Source: JAIYDJ01 sp031398695
GTDB taxonomy: Bacteria > Pseudomonadota > Alphaproteobacteria > Rhodobacterales > Rhodobacteraceae
DNA: 24,380 nucleotides
Assembly: GCA_031398695.1 (NCBI GenBank)
Contig: JANNNU010000122.1
Coordinates: 1 to 24,380, forward strand
Direction of reading: 5' to 3'
The first letter of the stretch is position 1. Each line of letters opens with the position of its first letter. Position numbers and translations under genes: made by a program. This document shows positions 6,316-14,082 of this stretch, piece after piece. Under the pieces are notes generated by a model. That model did not search any database and had not been told where the DNA came from. It worked only from the letters and a program-made list of their open reading frames with translations.

Positions 6316-7679
6316 GGGGTCAACTCGGTCAGGATTTCGTCGAAGGCGGCGATCAGGCGGTCGATCTGGTGCTTTTTGGTCACGGGGCTGACCAGCATCA
6401 TGTTGTGGAACGGTGCGATCAGGCTGCCCCGGTTCAACAGTGCAAGGTGCAGCGCGCGTTCGACCTGCGGCTGATGGGCCAGCGCCGCCTCGGCCCCGTT
6501 GCGCAACGGGCCGGGGGCGCAGATGAATTCGACCCGGCAGCCGACGCGCACCACATGCCAGGGCAGGCCATGCGTGCGGATCGACGCGGCAAGGCCTGCA
6601 ACCAGCCGCGCTGCACCTGCCTCCATCCGGGCATAAGCCTTGGGCGTCGCCACCTCTTTCAGGGTCGCCACCAGGCAGGCGAATTGCATCGGGTTGGCCG
6701 ACAGCGTGGTGCCCATGCCGGAATGTCCGGGTGCGCGCGCCGCATTGGCAGCAGCATAGCGGACGGCGAGCGATTGGGTCATGCCCCAGACGGCCGTGGG
6801 CATGCCGCCCGCCACGCATTTGCCGACGACGAACAGGTCGGGGTCAAGGCCGTGGGTGCGGGTGTAACCGCCATGGCCGGTCGAAATCGTGTGCGTCTCG
6901 TCGATGATAAAGAGCGCGCCTGCCTCGGTCGCGAGGGCCCGCAGACCCTCGAGAAAACCCGGATCGGGCAGCACCATGCAGGAGTTGGTCATCACCGGTT
7001 CGGTCAGGATCGCCGCCACGTCGCCTTTGGCCAACGCCGCCGCGACGCCCGCGAGGTCGTTGAACTCGCAGCACACCGCGACCTGCGACAGATCGGCCAC
7101 CTGACCCAAAAGGCCGGGCCGGTTGACCGTTTCGCCAGCGTCCAGCGTGACAAAGATATCGTCCACCGTTCCGTGGTAGCAGCCGTTGAACACCAATACG
7201 CGTGGTCGTCCGGTGACCGCGCGCGCGACCCGCAGGGCAAAGCGGTTGGCGTCGGTCGCGGTCGTCGCGATCTGCCAGCGGAAATCGCCGAAGGTTTCAG
7301 TCAAAAGCCGCCCTGCCTCCAGCGCCGCCTCGGTGGGCAGCATGTAGGTCAACCCGGCACGCGCCTGCCGCCGGATGGCCTTGGCCACGGGCGCCGGCGA
7401 ATGGCCGAACATCGACCCGGTGTCACCCAGACAGAAATCGTCGATCCGGTAGCCGTCGATATCGGTGATCGTCGCTGCCGTAGCCTCTGCCACCAGGGGC
7501 AGGTGCGGCATGGGCCAGTCTTTCATCCAATGCATCGGCACGCCGTCCAGAAACACGCCCTGGCCTCGCGCCATGGCGGCGGACGAGCCGGGGCGGCTGG
7601 CGGAAAAGCGGGCGGATTCTCGGCTGGCGAGGGTGTCCAGCCGGTCGCGCGACAGTCCGGCAATCATTTCAGCGGTCAT
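6312..7679 (-). CDS. Class III PLP-dependent aminotransferase
   Basis: A 455-residue fold-type I aminotransferase of the class III family, close in style to glutamate-1-semialdehyde aminomutase and omega-amino acid transaminases. Visible marks are the Asn-Gly-Cys-Tyr-His-Gly motif (165-170), Ile-Ile-Asp-Glu-Thr-His (258-263; Asp260 contacts the PLP ring nitrogen), and Val-Val-Gly-Lys-Cys-Val-Ala-Gly-Gly-Met-Pro (284-294; Lys287 forms the Schiff base). The position usually held by Gly-Ser-Glu-Ala reads Ala-Thr-Asp-Ala, a mild departure. ATG at 7679 is preferred because AGGGAAG lies about seven bases upstream; a GTG 60 bases earlier has no such site. It overlaps the glutamine synthetase-like gene by four bases. 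Together they may consume an amine, but the substrate is unknown. Confidence 0.88.
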   Translation of the reverse strand: MTAEMIAGLSRDRLDTLASRESARFSASRPGSSAAMARGQGVFLDGVPMHWMKDWPMPHLPLVAEATAATITDIDGYRIDDFCLGDTGSMFGHSPAPVAKAIRRQARAGLTYMLPTEAALEAGRLLTETFGDFRWQIATTATDANRFALRVARAVTGRPRVLVFNGCYHGTVDDIFVTLDAGETVNRPGLLGQVADLSQVAVCCEFNDLAGVAAALAKGDVAAILTEPVMTNSCMVLPDPGFLEGLRALATEAGALFIIDETHTISTGHGGYTRTHGLDPDLFVVGKCVAGGMPTAVWGMTQSLAVRYAAANAARAPGHSGMGTTLSANPMQFACLVATLKEVATPKAYARMEAGAARLVAGLAASIRTHGLPWHVVRVGCRVEFICAPGPLRNGAEAALAHQPQVERALHLALLNRGSLIAPFHNMMLVSPVTKKHQIDRLIAAFDEILTELTP

Positions 7680-7752
7680 GAAGGGCTTCCCTCGGTTTGG
7701 CCCGTTATCGCGTGGAATTTGATCAAATGGAAGGGTCACGGAACAAGGCGCG

Positions 7753-8166
7753 CTATTCCGCCGCCTCGCCTTTCATCAAACGCTCGGCCTTCTTGCGCAC
7801 CAGAACCGACCGCAGGTCGTGCATGGCCAGAAGCAGGGTGTCGGTGACCTCTTCAAGCTGCGCCTCCGAAGCCTTGGTCTGCACCCATTGCGTCGTCAGG
7901 TTCATGTGATCGACGGCACGAAAGATGTCGTCGATGTCGCGTCGCGCCAGTTGCTCGATCCGCGCCGCCAGCCAATCACGGATTGCCGCGCTGTCGGCGG
8001 CGGTCAACGCACGGTCACCATGCGGTTTCACGTTGCCGTTCTTGACGTTGACCGTCGCGATTTCTTCCATGTCGATACGGCGCTGGCGGTTTTCGGTATC
8101 GACCCGAAACACCACCGCGCCATTTTCGCGGATACGGAAGAAATAGTCCGGCAGATCGCCCGCCAT
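7753..8166 (-). CDS. Conserved hypothetical protein
   Basis: A 137-residue soluble protein without signal peptide or membrane segment. The first 60 residues read like a small beta-rich domain (Tyr-Phe-Phe-Arg-Ile-Arg-Glu-Asn-Gly-Ala-Val-Val-Phe-Arg-Val). The rest is helical and charged, ending Lys-Lys-Ala-Glu-Arg-Leu-Met-Lys-Gly. I do not recognise a family with a known function. The ATG follows the stop of the VOC gene after one base, with GGAG about eight bases upstream, so it is almost surely in that operon. A 73-base gap separates it from the class III aminotransferase, which may have a promoter of its own. Confidence 0.75.
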   Translation of the reverse strand: MAGDLPDYFFRIRENGAVVFRVDTENRQRRIDMEEIATVNVKNGNVKPHGDRALTAADSAAIRDWLAARIEQLARRDIDDIFRAVDHMNLTTQWVQTKASEAQLEEVTDTLLLAMHDLRSVLVRKKAERLMKGEAAE

Positions 8167-8167
8167 G

Positions 8168-8533
8168 TCAGTCTCCGTTGTCCAGAACGCGCAAGAGCGA
8201 CCCGTCCGGATCGACCAGCGCGAACATGCGCGGTGCGTTGGGCAACTCGACGATGTCGGTCAGCCGGGGGATCGCGGTCCCGTCCGTTGGCAGCCCCGCC
8301 GCGCGCCACATGGCAAAGAGCCCGTCAAGATCATCGACCCGCACACAGGCCGAAAACCAGCTGCTGCGCGGATCGAGGTCTCGGTGCGGAAAGAACTCGA
8401 TCTCGAGCGGCCCGCGGTCGAGGATCAGCCACCCCTCGTTCCGAAACCCCGCGTCAAAGCCGAGCGCACCGTAGAAATCGACCGTCGCGGCAAAGTCGCG
8501 ACTGGGCAGATTTGCTATGATCCGGTCAGGCAT
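8168..8533 (-). CDS. Bleomycin-resistance-like VOC family protein
   Basis: A 121-residue vicinal-oxygen-chelate protein of the bleomycin-binding type. It has an N-terminal Asn-Leu-Pro-Ser-Arg-Asp-Phe followed by Phe-Tyr-Gly-Ala-Leu-Gly-Phe, then Leu-Glu-Ile-Glu-Phe-Phe-Pro-His, Ser-Trp-Phe-Ser-Ala-Cys-Val-Arg-Val-Asp-Asp-Leu, and a closing Val-Asp-Pro-Asp-Gly-Ser-Leu-Leu-Arg. This is the pattern of Ble-type proteins, which bind glycopeptide antibiotics as dimers and lack the metal triad of glyoxalase I. Genomic copies in environmental bacteria often have unknown ligands, so resistance is not established. It starts 12 bases after the aspartate aminotransferase stop and ends one base before the next gene. 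Confidence 0.85.
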   Translation of the reverse strand: MPDRIIANLPSRDFAATVDFYGALGFDAGFRNEGWLILDRGPLEIEFFPHRDLDPRSSWFSACVRVDDLDGLFAMWRAAGLPTDGTAIPRLTDIVELPNAPRMFALVDPDGSLLRVLDNGD

Positions 8534-8545
8534 GGGGCGAGATCC

Positions 8546-9748
8546 CTAAACCAATGCGGCGCAGAAGGTCTGGATGCGCTTGCACGCTTCGGCCAGCACC
8601 GCGTCCGAGGTAGCGTAACTGACGCGAAAGTTCGGCGATAGCCCGAAGGCGGCCCCGAACACCACGGCCACGCCGGTTTCCTCCAACAGGGCGGTCGCGA
8701 ACACCTCGTCATTGATGATGAGGGTGCCGGCCGGGGTAGCCTTGCCGATGCAGCCCGAAATGTCGGGATAGACGTAGAACGCGCCTTCGGGTGTCGGGCA
8801 GGTGATGCCGTCTGCCGCGTTCAGCATCGACACGACCAGATCGCGGCGGCGCTGGAACAAGGCGCGGTTGGGTGCGAGAAAGTCTTGCGGTCCGGTCAGC
8901 GCCTCGAGCGCCGCATACTGGCTGATCGACGAGGGGTTGGAGGTGGATTGCGACTGGATCGTGCCCATCGCCTTGATCAACGCCACCGGCCCCGCCGCAT
9001 AGCCGATCCGCCAGCCCGTCATCGCATAGGATTTGGACACGCCGTTTGTGGTTAGCGTGCGGTCGTAAAGCGCCGGTTCGACCTGCGCGGGGGTCGTGAA
9101 CACGAAATCGTCGAACACCAGGTGTTCGTACATGTCGTCCGACATGATCCAGACCTGCGGGTGGCGCAGCAGCACGTCGCACAGCGCCTTTAGCTCGTCG
9201 CGGGTATACCCCGCGCCGGTCGGGTTCGACGGCGAGTTGAAGATGAACCACTTGGTCTTTGGCGTGATCGCCGCGTCCAGCTGCGCCGGGGTGATCTTGA
9301 AGGCGGTGTCGATTCCGGCCACGACCGGAACGGGGGTGCCGCCCGCCAGCAGGACCATGTCGGGATAGCTGACCCAGTAGGGCGCCGGAATGATCACTTC
9401 GTCGCCCGGATTGCAGGTCGCCATCAGCGCGTTGTACAGGATCTGCTTGCCGCCGGTTCCGACCGTCACCTGTGCCGGCGTGTAGGTCAGCGCGTTCTCG
9501 CGCAGGAACTTCGCGCAGATCGCGGCTTTCAGCTCGGGGATACCATCGACGGCGGTGTACTTGGTCTTGCCCGCGTCGATCGCCCGCTTGGCGGCGTCCT
9601 TGATGTTCTGCGGCGTGTCGAAATCCGGCTCGCCCGCGCCCAGCCCGATCACGTCGCGCCCCGCCGCCTTCATTTCGTTGGCCTTCGTGCTGACCGCGAT
9701 GGTCGGAGAGGCTTTCACGCGGGAAAGGGTGTCGGACAGAAAAGCCAT
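8546..9748 (-). CDS. Aspartate aminotransferase, class I PLP-dependent
   Basis: A 400-residue class I/II aminotransferase of the subgroup Ib type common in alphaproteobacteria, which exchanges amino groups between aspartate (and often prephenate) and 2-oxoglutarate. Visible marks: Gly-Ala-Gly-Glu-Pro-Asp-Phe-Asp-Thr-Pro (37-46), Asn-Ser-Pro-Ser-Asn-Pro-Thr-Gly (171-178), Ser-Asp-Asp-Met-Tyr-Glu (203-208), and Val-Ser-Lys-Ser-Tyr-Ala-Met-Thr-Gly-Trp-Arg-Ile-Gly-Tyr with the PLP lysine at 239. ATG at 9748 gives the usual family start Met-Ala-Phe-Leu-Ser and has GAGGA five bases upstream. The open frame continues 5' for 139 codons but is antisense to sdhE there. It heads a likely operon with the VOC and hypothetical genes. 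Confidence 0.93.
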   Translation of the reverse strand: MAFLSDTLSRVKASPTIAVSTKANEMKAAGRDVIGLGAGEPDFDTPQNIKDAAKRAIDAGKTKYTAVDGIPELKAAICAKFLRENALTYTPAQVTVGTGGKQILYNALMATCNPGDEVIIPAPYWVSYPDMVLLAGGTPVPVVAGIDTAFKITPAQLDAAITPKTKWFIFNSPSNPTGAGYTRDELKALCDVLLRHPQVWIMSDDMYEHLVFDDFVFTTPAQVEPALYDRTLTTNGVSKSYAMTGWRIGYAAGPVALIKAMGTIQSQSTSNPSSISQYAALEALTGPQDFLAPNRALFQRRRDLVVSMLNAADGITCPTPEGAFYVYPDISGCIGKATPAGTLIINDEVFATALLEETGVAVVFGAAFGLSPNFRVSYATSDAVLAEACKRIQTFCAALV

Positions 9749-9841
9749 CGGGTCCTCGCGGGGTTGGGGTTCTGGGCTGGAACAATGTCGCGGTCCGTCA
9801 TAGGCTTGCCCGCGCGGGCGTTCAAGCAAAAGGCGGGCCAG

Positions 9842-10153
9842 ATGATCGAGACGGCAGAGGGGCGGCTGAAGCGGATGCGGATGCGCAGCTGGCGGCGCGG
9901 CACCAAGGAGATGGACCTGATCCTGGGGCCCTGGGCCGACGCCCATCTGGCGGAGTTGGATGAGCCGACGCTGGCGCTTTATGACGTTCTGCTCGAGGAA
10001 AATGATCAGGACCTGCTTCCTTGGGTTCTGGGGCAGGGCGCGGCTCCAGCGGCGCTGGCGGGTTTGATCGCGGTGATCGGCTCGTTCGCCCGAGCGCGAT
10101 TGATGGCCGGACAGCCGGCTGCCGGACAAGCCACTGCGGGGCAATCTACCTAA
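9842..10153 (+). CDS. sdhE: FAD assembly factor SdhE (succinate dehydrogenase assembly factor 2)
   Basis: A 103-residue protein with the SdhE/Sdh5 signature Arg-Ser-Trp-Arg-Arg-Gly-Thr-Lys-Glu-Met-Asp at residues 13-23; the Arg-Gly-X-X-Glu core contacts the flavoprotein SdhA. Further family features are Leu-Tyr-Asp-Val-Leu-Leu-Glu-Glu-Asn-Asp-Gln-Asp-Leu and a following Trp. The family promotes covalent FAD attachment to succinate dehydrogenase. ATG at 9842 is favoured by the usual N-terminal length and by AGGCGGG upstream; an ATG at 9785 would add 19 residues not typical of the family. The Ala/Gly/Gln-rich tail after residue 90 is variable. It is divergent from the aspartate aminotransferase gene, leaving 93 bases for both promoters. 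Confidence 0.9.
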   Translation: MIETAEGRLKRMRMRSWRRGTKEMDLILGPWADAHLAELDEPTLALYDVLLEENDQDLLPWVLGQGAAPAALAGLIAVIGSFARARLMAGQPAAGQATAGQST

Positions 10154-10239
10154 AATCGCAGCCAATCTGAGGCGAGTTTACTTTATGTTTGTGTTTTGTC
10201 CGCAGTTTGATCCGAGGTGTCGGTTCTCGGAGACAGTGC

Positions 10240-10737
10240 ATGACAGTTCACGCCCCTTTGCTGGACGGATCGCAACAGGCGTTCCTGTCCGGATATCTTG
10301 ACAGTCTATCCCTGCTGGAACGGCTGCATCGGTTGCTGCTGGATGTCGTCAAGGACGAATTCGAACGTCTGGGAATACTCGAGATCAACTCGGTGCAGGC
10401 GCTCTTGCTGTTCAACGTCGGCGACAACGAGGTGACGGCGGGCGAGCTGAAATCGCGCGGCTACTATCAGGGGTCGAACGTCAGCTACAATCTGAAGAAG
10501 CTGGTCGAACTTGGCTACATGCACCATCAGCGGTCGGAGATCGATCGCCGTTCGGTGCGGGTGCGGTTGACCGAAAAGGGCCGCCGGGTGCGCGGCCAAC
10601 TGTCGGAGCTGTTCGCACGCCATGCCGACGGATTGCGCAAGCGCGGGGTGATCGACGCGGACGGCATGGAACACATTATCCAGTCGCTCAAGCGGATGGA
10701 ACGGTTCTGGACCGATCAGATCCGCTATATCTACTGA
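10240..10737 (+). CDS. MarR-family winged-helix regulator (LdtR-like)
   Basis: A 165-residue regulator. Residues 18-45 form the dimerisation helix (Leu-Leu-Glu-Arg-Leu-His-Arg-Leu-Leu-Leu-Asp-Val). The winged helix follows, with Leu-Leu-Phe-Asn-Val-Gly-Asp-Asn-Glu-Val-Thr-Ala-Gly-Glu-Leu, then Gly-Tyr-Tyr-Gln-Gly-Ser-Asn-Val-Ser-Tyr-Asn-Leu-Lys-Lys-Leu, and the wing at Arg-Arg-Ser-Val-Arg-Val-Arg-Leu-Thr-Glu-Lys-Gly. This closely resembles alphaproteobacterial LdtR-type proteins, which in Liberibacter and Sinorhizobium affect L,D-transpeptidase genes and the cell envelope; I place it there from memory of the motif, so no symbol is given. ATG at 10240 has GGAGA about seven bases upstream. It converges with the capsule genes; no regulatory link is shown. 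Confidence 0.85.
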   Translation: MTVHAPLLDGSQQAFLSGYLDSLSLLERLHRLLLDVVKDEFERLGILEINSVQALLLFNVGDNEVTAGELKSRGYYQGSNVSYNLKKLVELGYMHHQRSEIDRRSVRVRLTEKGRRVRGQLSELFARHADGLRKRGVIDADGMEHIIQSLKRMERFWTDQIRYIY

Positions 10738-10757
10738 TCCGCGCTGCGCGCCCATGT

Positions 10758-10779
10758 CGGCCGGACAATGATCCGGTCG
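10758..10779. terminator. Hairpin between convergent genes
   Basis: CGGCCGGA (10758-10765) can pair with TCCGGTCG (10772-10779), eight pairs with one G-T wobble and a six-base loop. It sits in the 63 bases between the MarR-like gene and kpsC, which converge. No T-run follows on either strand, so it is at best a weak or Rho-assisted bidirectional terminator. Confidence 0.3.
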
Positions 10780-10800
10780 TCGGCGCTTTCACCAACCGCG

Positions 10801-12852
10801 CTAGCGCCACCAATGGGCGCGACTGGACAGCCGGCCTTGCAGCTTGGACAGCAGACGCAAGCCCAGTCCCGTGGGCGGCAGGGTGGCGGAGGCAAGTCGG
10901 TCGAGCGCGACTTCGGGTGGGCAGGGCAGGCCGCTGACCGGATCGTAGTATCGTGGATAGGCGATCAAAGCCGCGTGACACAACTGCGCGAGGCTGGGCG
11001 GCGGCAATGCGGCGCCGTCGACCACCTGGTGTCGCCGGACGGGCGTGGGGGCTAGGTCGGTCGTCAGCCCCCAGCCGGCATAGAACGGTGCGCCAAGGCA
11101 GGTGACCGGCTTGCCACGCACCAGCGCCTCGAACCCCAGAAGCGACGTCATGGTCCAGACCGCATCCACCGCCGCGATCAAGGCCAGCGGATCGGCCTCG
11201 CGTGCCACCACATCCGCCAGCCCGCCCGCCTCGACAGCCCCGCGCCGCAAGCCCGCCTCGACATCCGGGTGCGGCTTGTAGATCACCACGGCGTGCGGAT
11301 GGGCGGCCCGCACCGCCTGCAACAGCCCGAGATTGGTCCGCACAGCGCCCGCCCCCGCGAGGATCGAGGCGTCATCCTCGACCTGGCCCGGAACGAGGAT
11401 GCGGTAACCATTGGGCAGATCGGGCAGGCCTCCGCCCAGATTGTACTTGCTGACCCCCCCGGCCACCAGCCGCGCAACCAGCGTCTCGGCGCGGGCAAGC
11501 CCCCCGGCCGGGGGCGTCTGCTTGATCAGATGTTCCAGCCGGCTTTCGCGGCGGGGGTCATAGTAGATGCCAAGATCGTCGGTCACCAGACTGAGCGGAG
11601 GCACAAGCTGCGCACCCAGCCCGCGCGAGCGTAGAAATCCGTCCTCGACCCGGCGCAGCGGCAGATCGGTCGTCAGCGCCGCCGTTTCGTTGCCCGCCCA
11701 GACCAGCAAACCACGCCTTGACTTGCGGGCCACCGCAACCGCGCGGAGCGGGTCGTCCACGAACACGACCGGCTTCACCCGCCCGAAGACTGCCTGAACC
11801 CGTCTGCGCTTCCACAGGCGCATGCCGACCGCGACATGCCCGGCCCGGTCGTCGCGGAAGGCCCGCACCTCTGCTTCAAGTTGATCGACGGCCTCTTCAA
11901 AGCGGCACAGCCGGTCGCGGCACGGGTCATACCACGTCGGGGCCAGCAGCATCGCGGCGGCGAACAGCTGATCGGCCGTCAGACGGCGGGTGCGGCGTGC
12001 GACAGGGGCCTGATCGTTGGACAGACCCCAGCCCGCATAGAACGGCTGGCCGAATACGGTCGGTCGATGACCGGCCAGGATCGCCTCGAACCCCAGTTGC
12101 GACGAAACGGTGTAGACTGCGGCGGCCCCTTGCAGCAGCCGCCAGGGGGACACGGAGGCGGTCACCAGCGTGACCGGCCCACCCGCGTCGGCGGGTCCGA
12201 AATGGCCGTCGCGCAGGCCGTGGGTGGTTTCGGGATGCGCCTTGATCACGACGCGCGCGGCAGGGTGATCGGCCCGCGCGGCCGCCAGCATGCGCGCAAA
12301 GGTCTGCGCATCGGCGCCACCGTGGCGAATTGAGGCATCGCCCCTCGTTTGGTCGATGACCAGCACATACCCCGGTGCCGGAGCGGGCGTTTCATCGTGC
12401 AGGTTGTACTTCGACAGATCAAGCGCTTGCAGCCGCGCCTTGCCATCGCGCGCGCGCAGCATCAACGCCGGATCGTCCAGCGGATGGCGTGCCAGCAGAT
12501 TTTCCAGCACCGACGGGGATGCGCTGTCGAAATGGACGCCCATCGGATCGATGATCAGGCCAAGCGGTGCGTCGCCCATCCGGCCGGGCCGGACCGAGCG
12601 CAGGAAGGCATCCTCGATACGCACCAGTGGCACCTGCCGCCGGCGCGCGACCGCTTCGCCGCGCGCGGCAAAGGGCGACCGGCCCCAGACCGCGACGCCG
12701 TCCCCCGGCCCCGGCCAGCCGAGGTGCAACGCATGGCCCGACAGGTGCAGGATGCGCCGCAGGCGGGGCTGGCGCAGGAATCCGGCGTTGTAAAAGAACA
12801 GCCGCCGGGGAATGTCCCCGGCGGCCGTGTCGTTCGGACCGGTGGCGGGCAA
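10801..12852 (-). CDS. kpsC: Capsular polysaccharide beta-Kdo transferase KpsC
   Basis: A 683-residue protein with two copies of the capsule-synthesis domain, the layout of KpsC, which adds beta-linked Kdo residues to the lipid anchor of group 2-type capsules at the cytoplasmic face. Each half repeats the same marks: Arg-Ile-Glu-Asp-Ala-Phe-Leu-Arg-Ser (about 78) and Arg-Val-Glu-Asp-Gly-Phe-Leu-Arg-Ser (second half); Ser-Lys-Tyr-Asn-Leu twice; Lys-Ala-His-Pro-Glu and Lys-Pro-His-Pro-Asp; and Pro-Phe-Tyr-Ala-Gly-Trp-Gly-Leu twice (about 270 and 590). TTG at 12852 is proposed as start: GAGG lies five bases upstream and it follows the export gene's stop by seven bases. A longer frame to 12957 would overlap that gene by 98 bases. 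It is the last gene of the capsule run. Confidence 0.88.
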   Translation of the reverse strand: MPATGPNDTAAGDIPRRLFFYNAGFLRQPRLRRILHLSGHALHLGWPGPGDGVAVWGRSPFAARGEAVARRRQVPLVRIEDAFLRSVRPGRMGDAPLGLIIDPMGVHFDSASPSVLENLLARHPLDDPALMLRARDGKARLQALDLSKYNLHDETPAPAPGYVLVIDQTRGDASIRHGGADAQTFARMLAAARADHPAARVVIKAHPETTHGLRDGHFGPADAGGPVTLVTASVSPWRLLQGAAAVYTVSSQLGFEAILAGHRPTVFGQPFYAGWGLSNDQAPVARRTRRLTADQLFAAAMLLAPTWYDPCRDRLCRFEEAVDQLEAEVRAFRDDRAGHVAVGMRLWKRRRVQAVFGRVKPVVFVDDPLRAVAVARKSRRGLLVWAGNETAALTTDLPLRRVEDGFLRSRGLGAQLVPPLSLVTDDLGIYYDPRRESRLEHLIKQTPPAGGLARAETLVARLVAGGVSKYNLGGGLPDLPNGYRILVPGQVEDDASILAGAGAVRTNLGLLQAVRAAHPHAVVIYKPHPDVEAGLRRGAVEAGGLADVVAREADPLALIAAVDAVWTMTSLLGFEALVRGKPVTCLGAPFYAGWGLTTDLAPTPVRRHQVVDGAALPPPSLAQLCHAALIAYPRYYDPVSGLPCPPEVALDRLASATLPPTGLGLRLLSKLQGRLSSRAHWWR
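12801..12825 (-). promoter_or_regulatory. Perfect 11-bp hairpin inside the first codons of kpsC
   Basis: GCCGCCGGGGA (12801-12811) and TCCCCGGCGGC (12815-12825) are perfect reverse complements around a three-base loop. On the minus-strand transcript the stem is followed at once by TGTTCTTTT, so it looks like an intrinsic terminator. It lies within codons 10-18 of kpsC if the TTG at 12852 is the start. It could attenuate kpsC relative to the export gene, or mask initiation. Confidence 0.5.
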
Positions 12853-12859
12853 GGCTGCC

Positions 12860-13993
12860 TCAGCCGCCGGTGCTGCCAAGCGTGGTGGCCGCGCCTGCCG
12901 TGCCTGTGATCGCCGACAGAACCTTGTTCCACTGCACGAACGGCGCTTCGGTGACATAAACGGTGTCGCCGTCGCGCACGAGGAAATCGCGTGCCTCGAA
13001 CATGCCGGTGGGCTGTGTCAGGTCCAGCACATAGACGAACCGCTGATCACCGGACAGGTCGTTGCGGCCCAGAACGGCGTTTGCAATCTCGGCCGGTTCG
13101 TTGCGGAACACGAACACCCCGGTCGGATCGGCCGAACCGGTGTTCAGGCCGCCCACCGTTGCGATCGCCTCGATGGCCGACAGGGTTTGCGTTTCGAACG
13201 GCACGCGGCTTTGACTGCCCGTTGCTCCCAGCGCGGTGAACGCGCGGGTGTCGCGCTCGATGGTGATCTTGTCACCAGCACGAAGGGCGATGTCGAGCGC
13301 GGGGTTAGCATACAGATCTTCGAGCCAGACCTTGCCGGTGTGGCTGCCGCGCGTCACGCGCACCAGCGCCACCGACGGCTCGATCGCCACGCCGCCCGCG
13401 CTGGCGATCATCGCCAGCAGGGTGCGGGTCGGCCGTTCGATCGGCAGCACGCCCTGCGCCCCGGCAAAGCCCGACACCGTGACCGTCGCGCCGTCGCCGG
13501 CAAGGCGTTGCACCGTGACCTGCGGATCGGGTGTCTGGGTGTCCAGCTTGCGGGTGATCGCCAGCCGAAGGCCCTCTGGCGTCTGCCCCGCCGCCTTGAT
13601 GCGCCCCGCATAGGGCACGAAGATGAAGCCCTGACCGTCGACCTGAATCTCGGTCAGCGACGATACGCGCTGTCCGGTATTGCCCAACAGCGGGTCGTCC
13701 CGCACGTTTTCAAAGATCGTCAGCCCCAGAACATCCCCGGCGGCGATCTGGTCCGACCCGACGATGCCTGCATTGAGGAAGTTCGACCCGAATCCGAACG
13801 ACGGCGCGACCGAGGTGATCCGCGTCACCCGCGCGTTGACGGAGACGATGTAGGCGTCGCCTTCCTTGAGCACCGAGCCCTTGAATATTTCCGCCTTGTT
13901 CGGCCCCGACCGTGGCAGGCCACAACCCAACAGGGCAGCCACCAACGCAACAAGGGTAAGGGCTTTCGCCCCCCTCGATAAAGTCCTGTTCAC
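12860..13993 (-). CDS. Capsular polysaccharide export outer-membrane lipoprotein (Wza/KpsD/BexD type)
   Basis: A 377-residue lipoprotein of the outer-membrane polysaccharide export family, which forms the exit channel for capsule or exopolysaccharide. The N-terminus has two Arg, a hydrophobic core and a lipobox Leu-Leu-Gly-Cys with Cys24. A poly-export domain follows (Ile-Ala-Ala-Gly-Asp-Val-Leu-Gly-Leu-Thr-Ile-Phe-Glu), then two ligand-binding-like repeats with Leu-Arg-Ala-Gly-Asp-Lys-Ile-Thr-Ile and Val-Arg-Asp-Gly-Asp-Thr-Val-Tyr-Val-Thr-Glu-Ala. GTG at 13993 is chosen because AAAGGAG sits eight bases upstream and it gives a proper signal peptide; the frame upstream is open but adds no typical sequence. 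It lies between kpsS and kpsC. The inner-membrane KpsE, KpsM and KpsT partners are not in this window. Confidence 0.88.
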   Translation of the reverse strand: MNRTLSRGAKALTLVALVAALLGCGLPRSGPNKAEIFKGSVLKEGDAYIVSVNARVTRITSVAPSFGFGSNFLNAGIVGSDQIAAGDVLGLTIFENVRDDPLLGNTGQRVSSLTEIQVDGQGFIFVPYAGRIKAAGQTPEGLRLAITRKLDTQTPDPQVTVQRLAGDGATVTVSGFAGAQGVLPIERPTRTLLAMIASAGGVAIEPSVALVRVTRGSHTGKVWLEDLYANPALDIALRAGDKITIERDTRAFTALGATGSQSRVPFETQTLSAIEAIATVGGLNTGSADPTGVFVFRNEPAEIANAVLGRNDLSGDQRFVYVLDLTQPTGMFEARDFLVRDGDTVYVTEAPFVQWNKVLSAITGTAGAATTLGSTGG

Positions 13994-14082
13994 TGCTCGG
14001 GCTCCTTTAGCCGGATTTGCCTCAAGTTTTGCTGGCAACCCTACAGAAAGGCGTCAGAAAATGAAAGTGCCGCATTTCGCGA

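Noticed and set aside
4939..7847. Very long plus-strand open frames (4939-6474 and 6369-7847) opposite the glutamine synthetase and aminotransferase genes
   Set aside because: They are antisense shadows caused by GC-rich codon use; composition is Arg/Gly/His-rich and no motif is present, while the minus strand has clear families.
9749..10165. N-terminal extension of the aspartate aminotransferase frame
   Set aside because: It is antisense to sdhE, and the family start with a ribosome binding site lies at 9748.
12853..12957. Longer kpsC start at 12957
   Set aside because: It would overlap the export gene by 98 bases and adds a basic, low-complexity segment absent from the family; the TTG at 12852 has GAGG at correct spacing.
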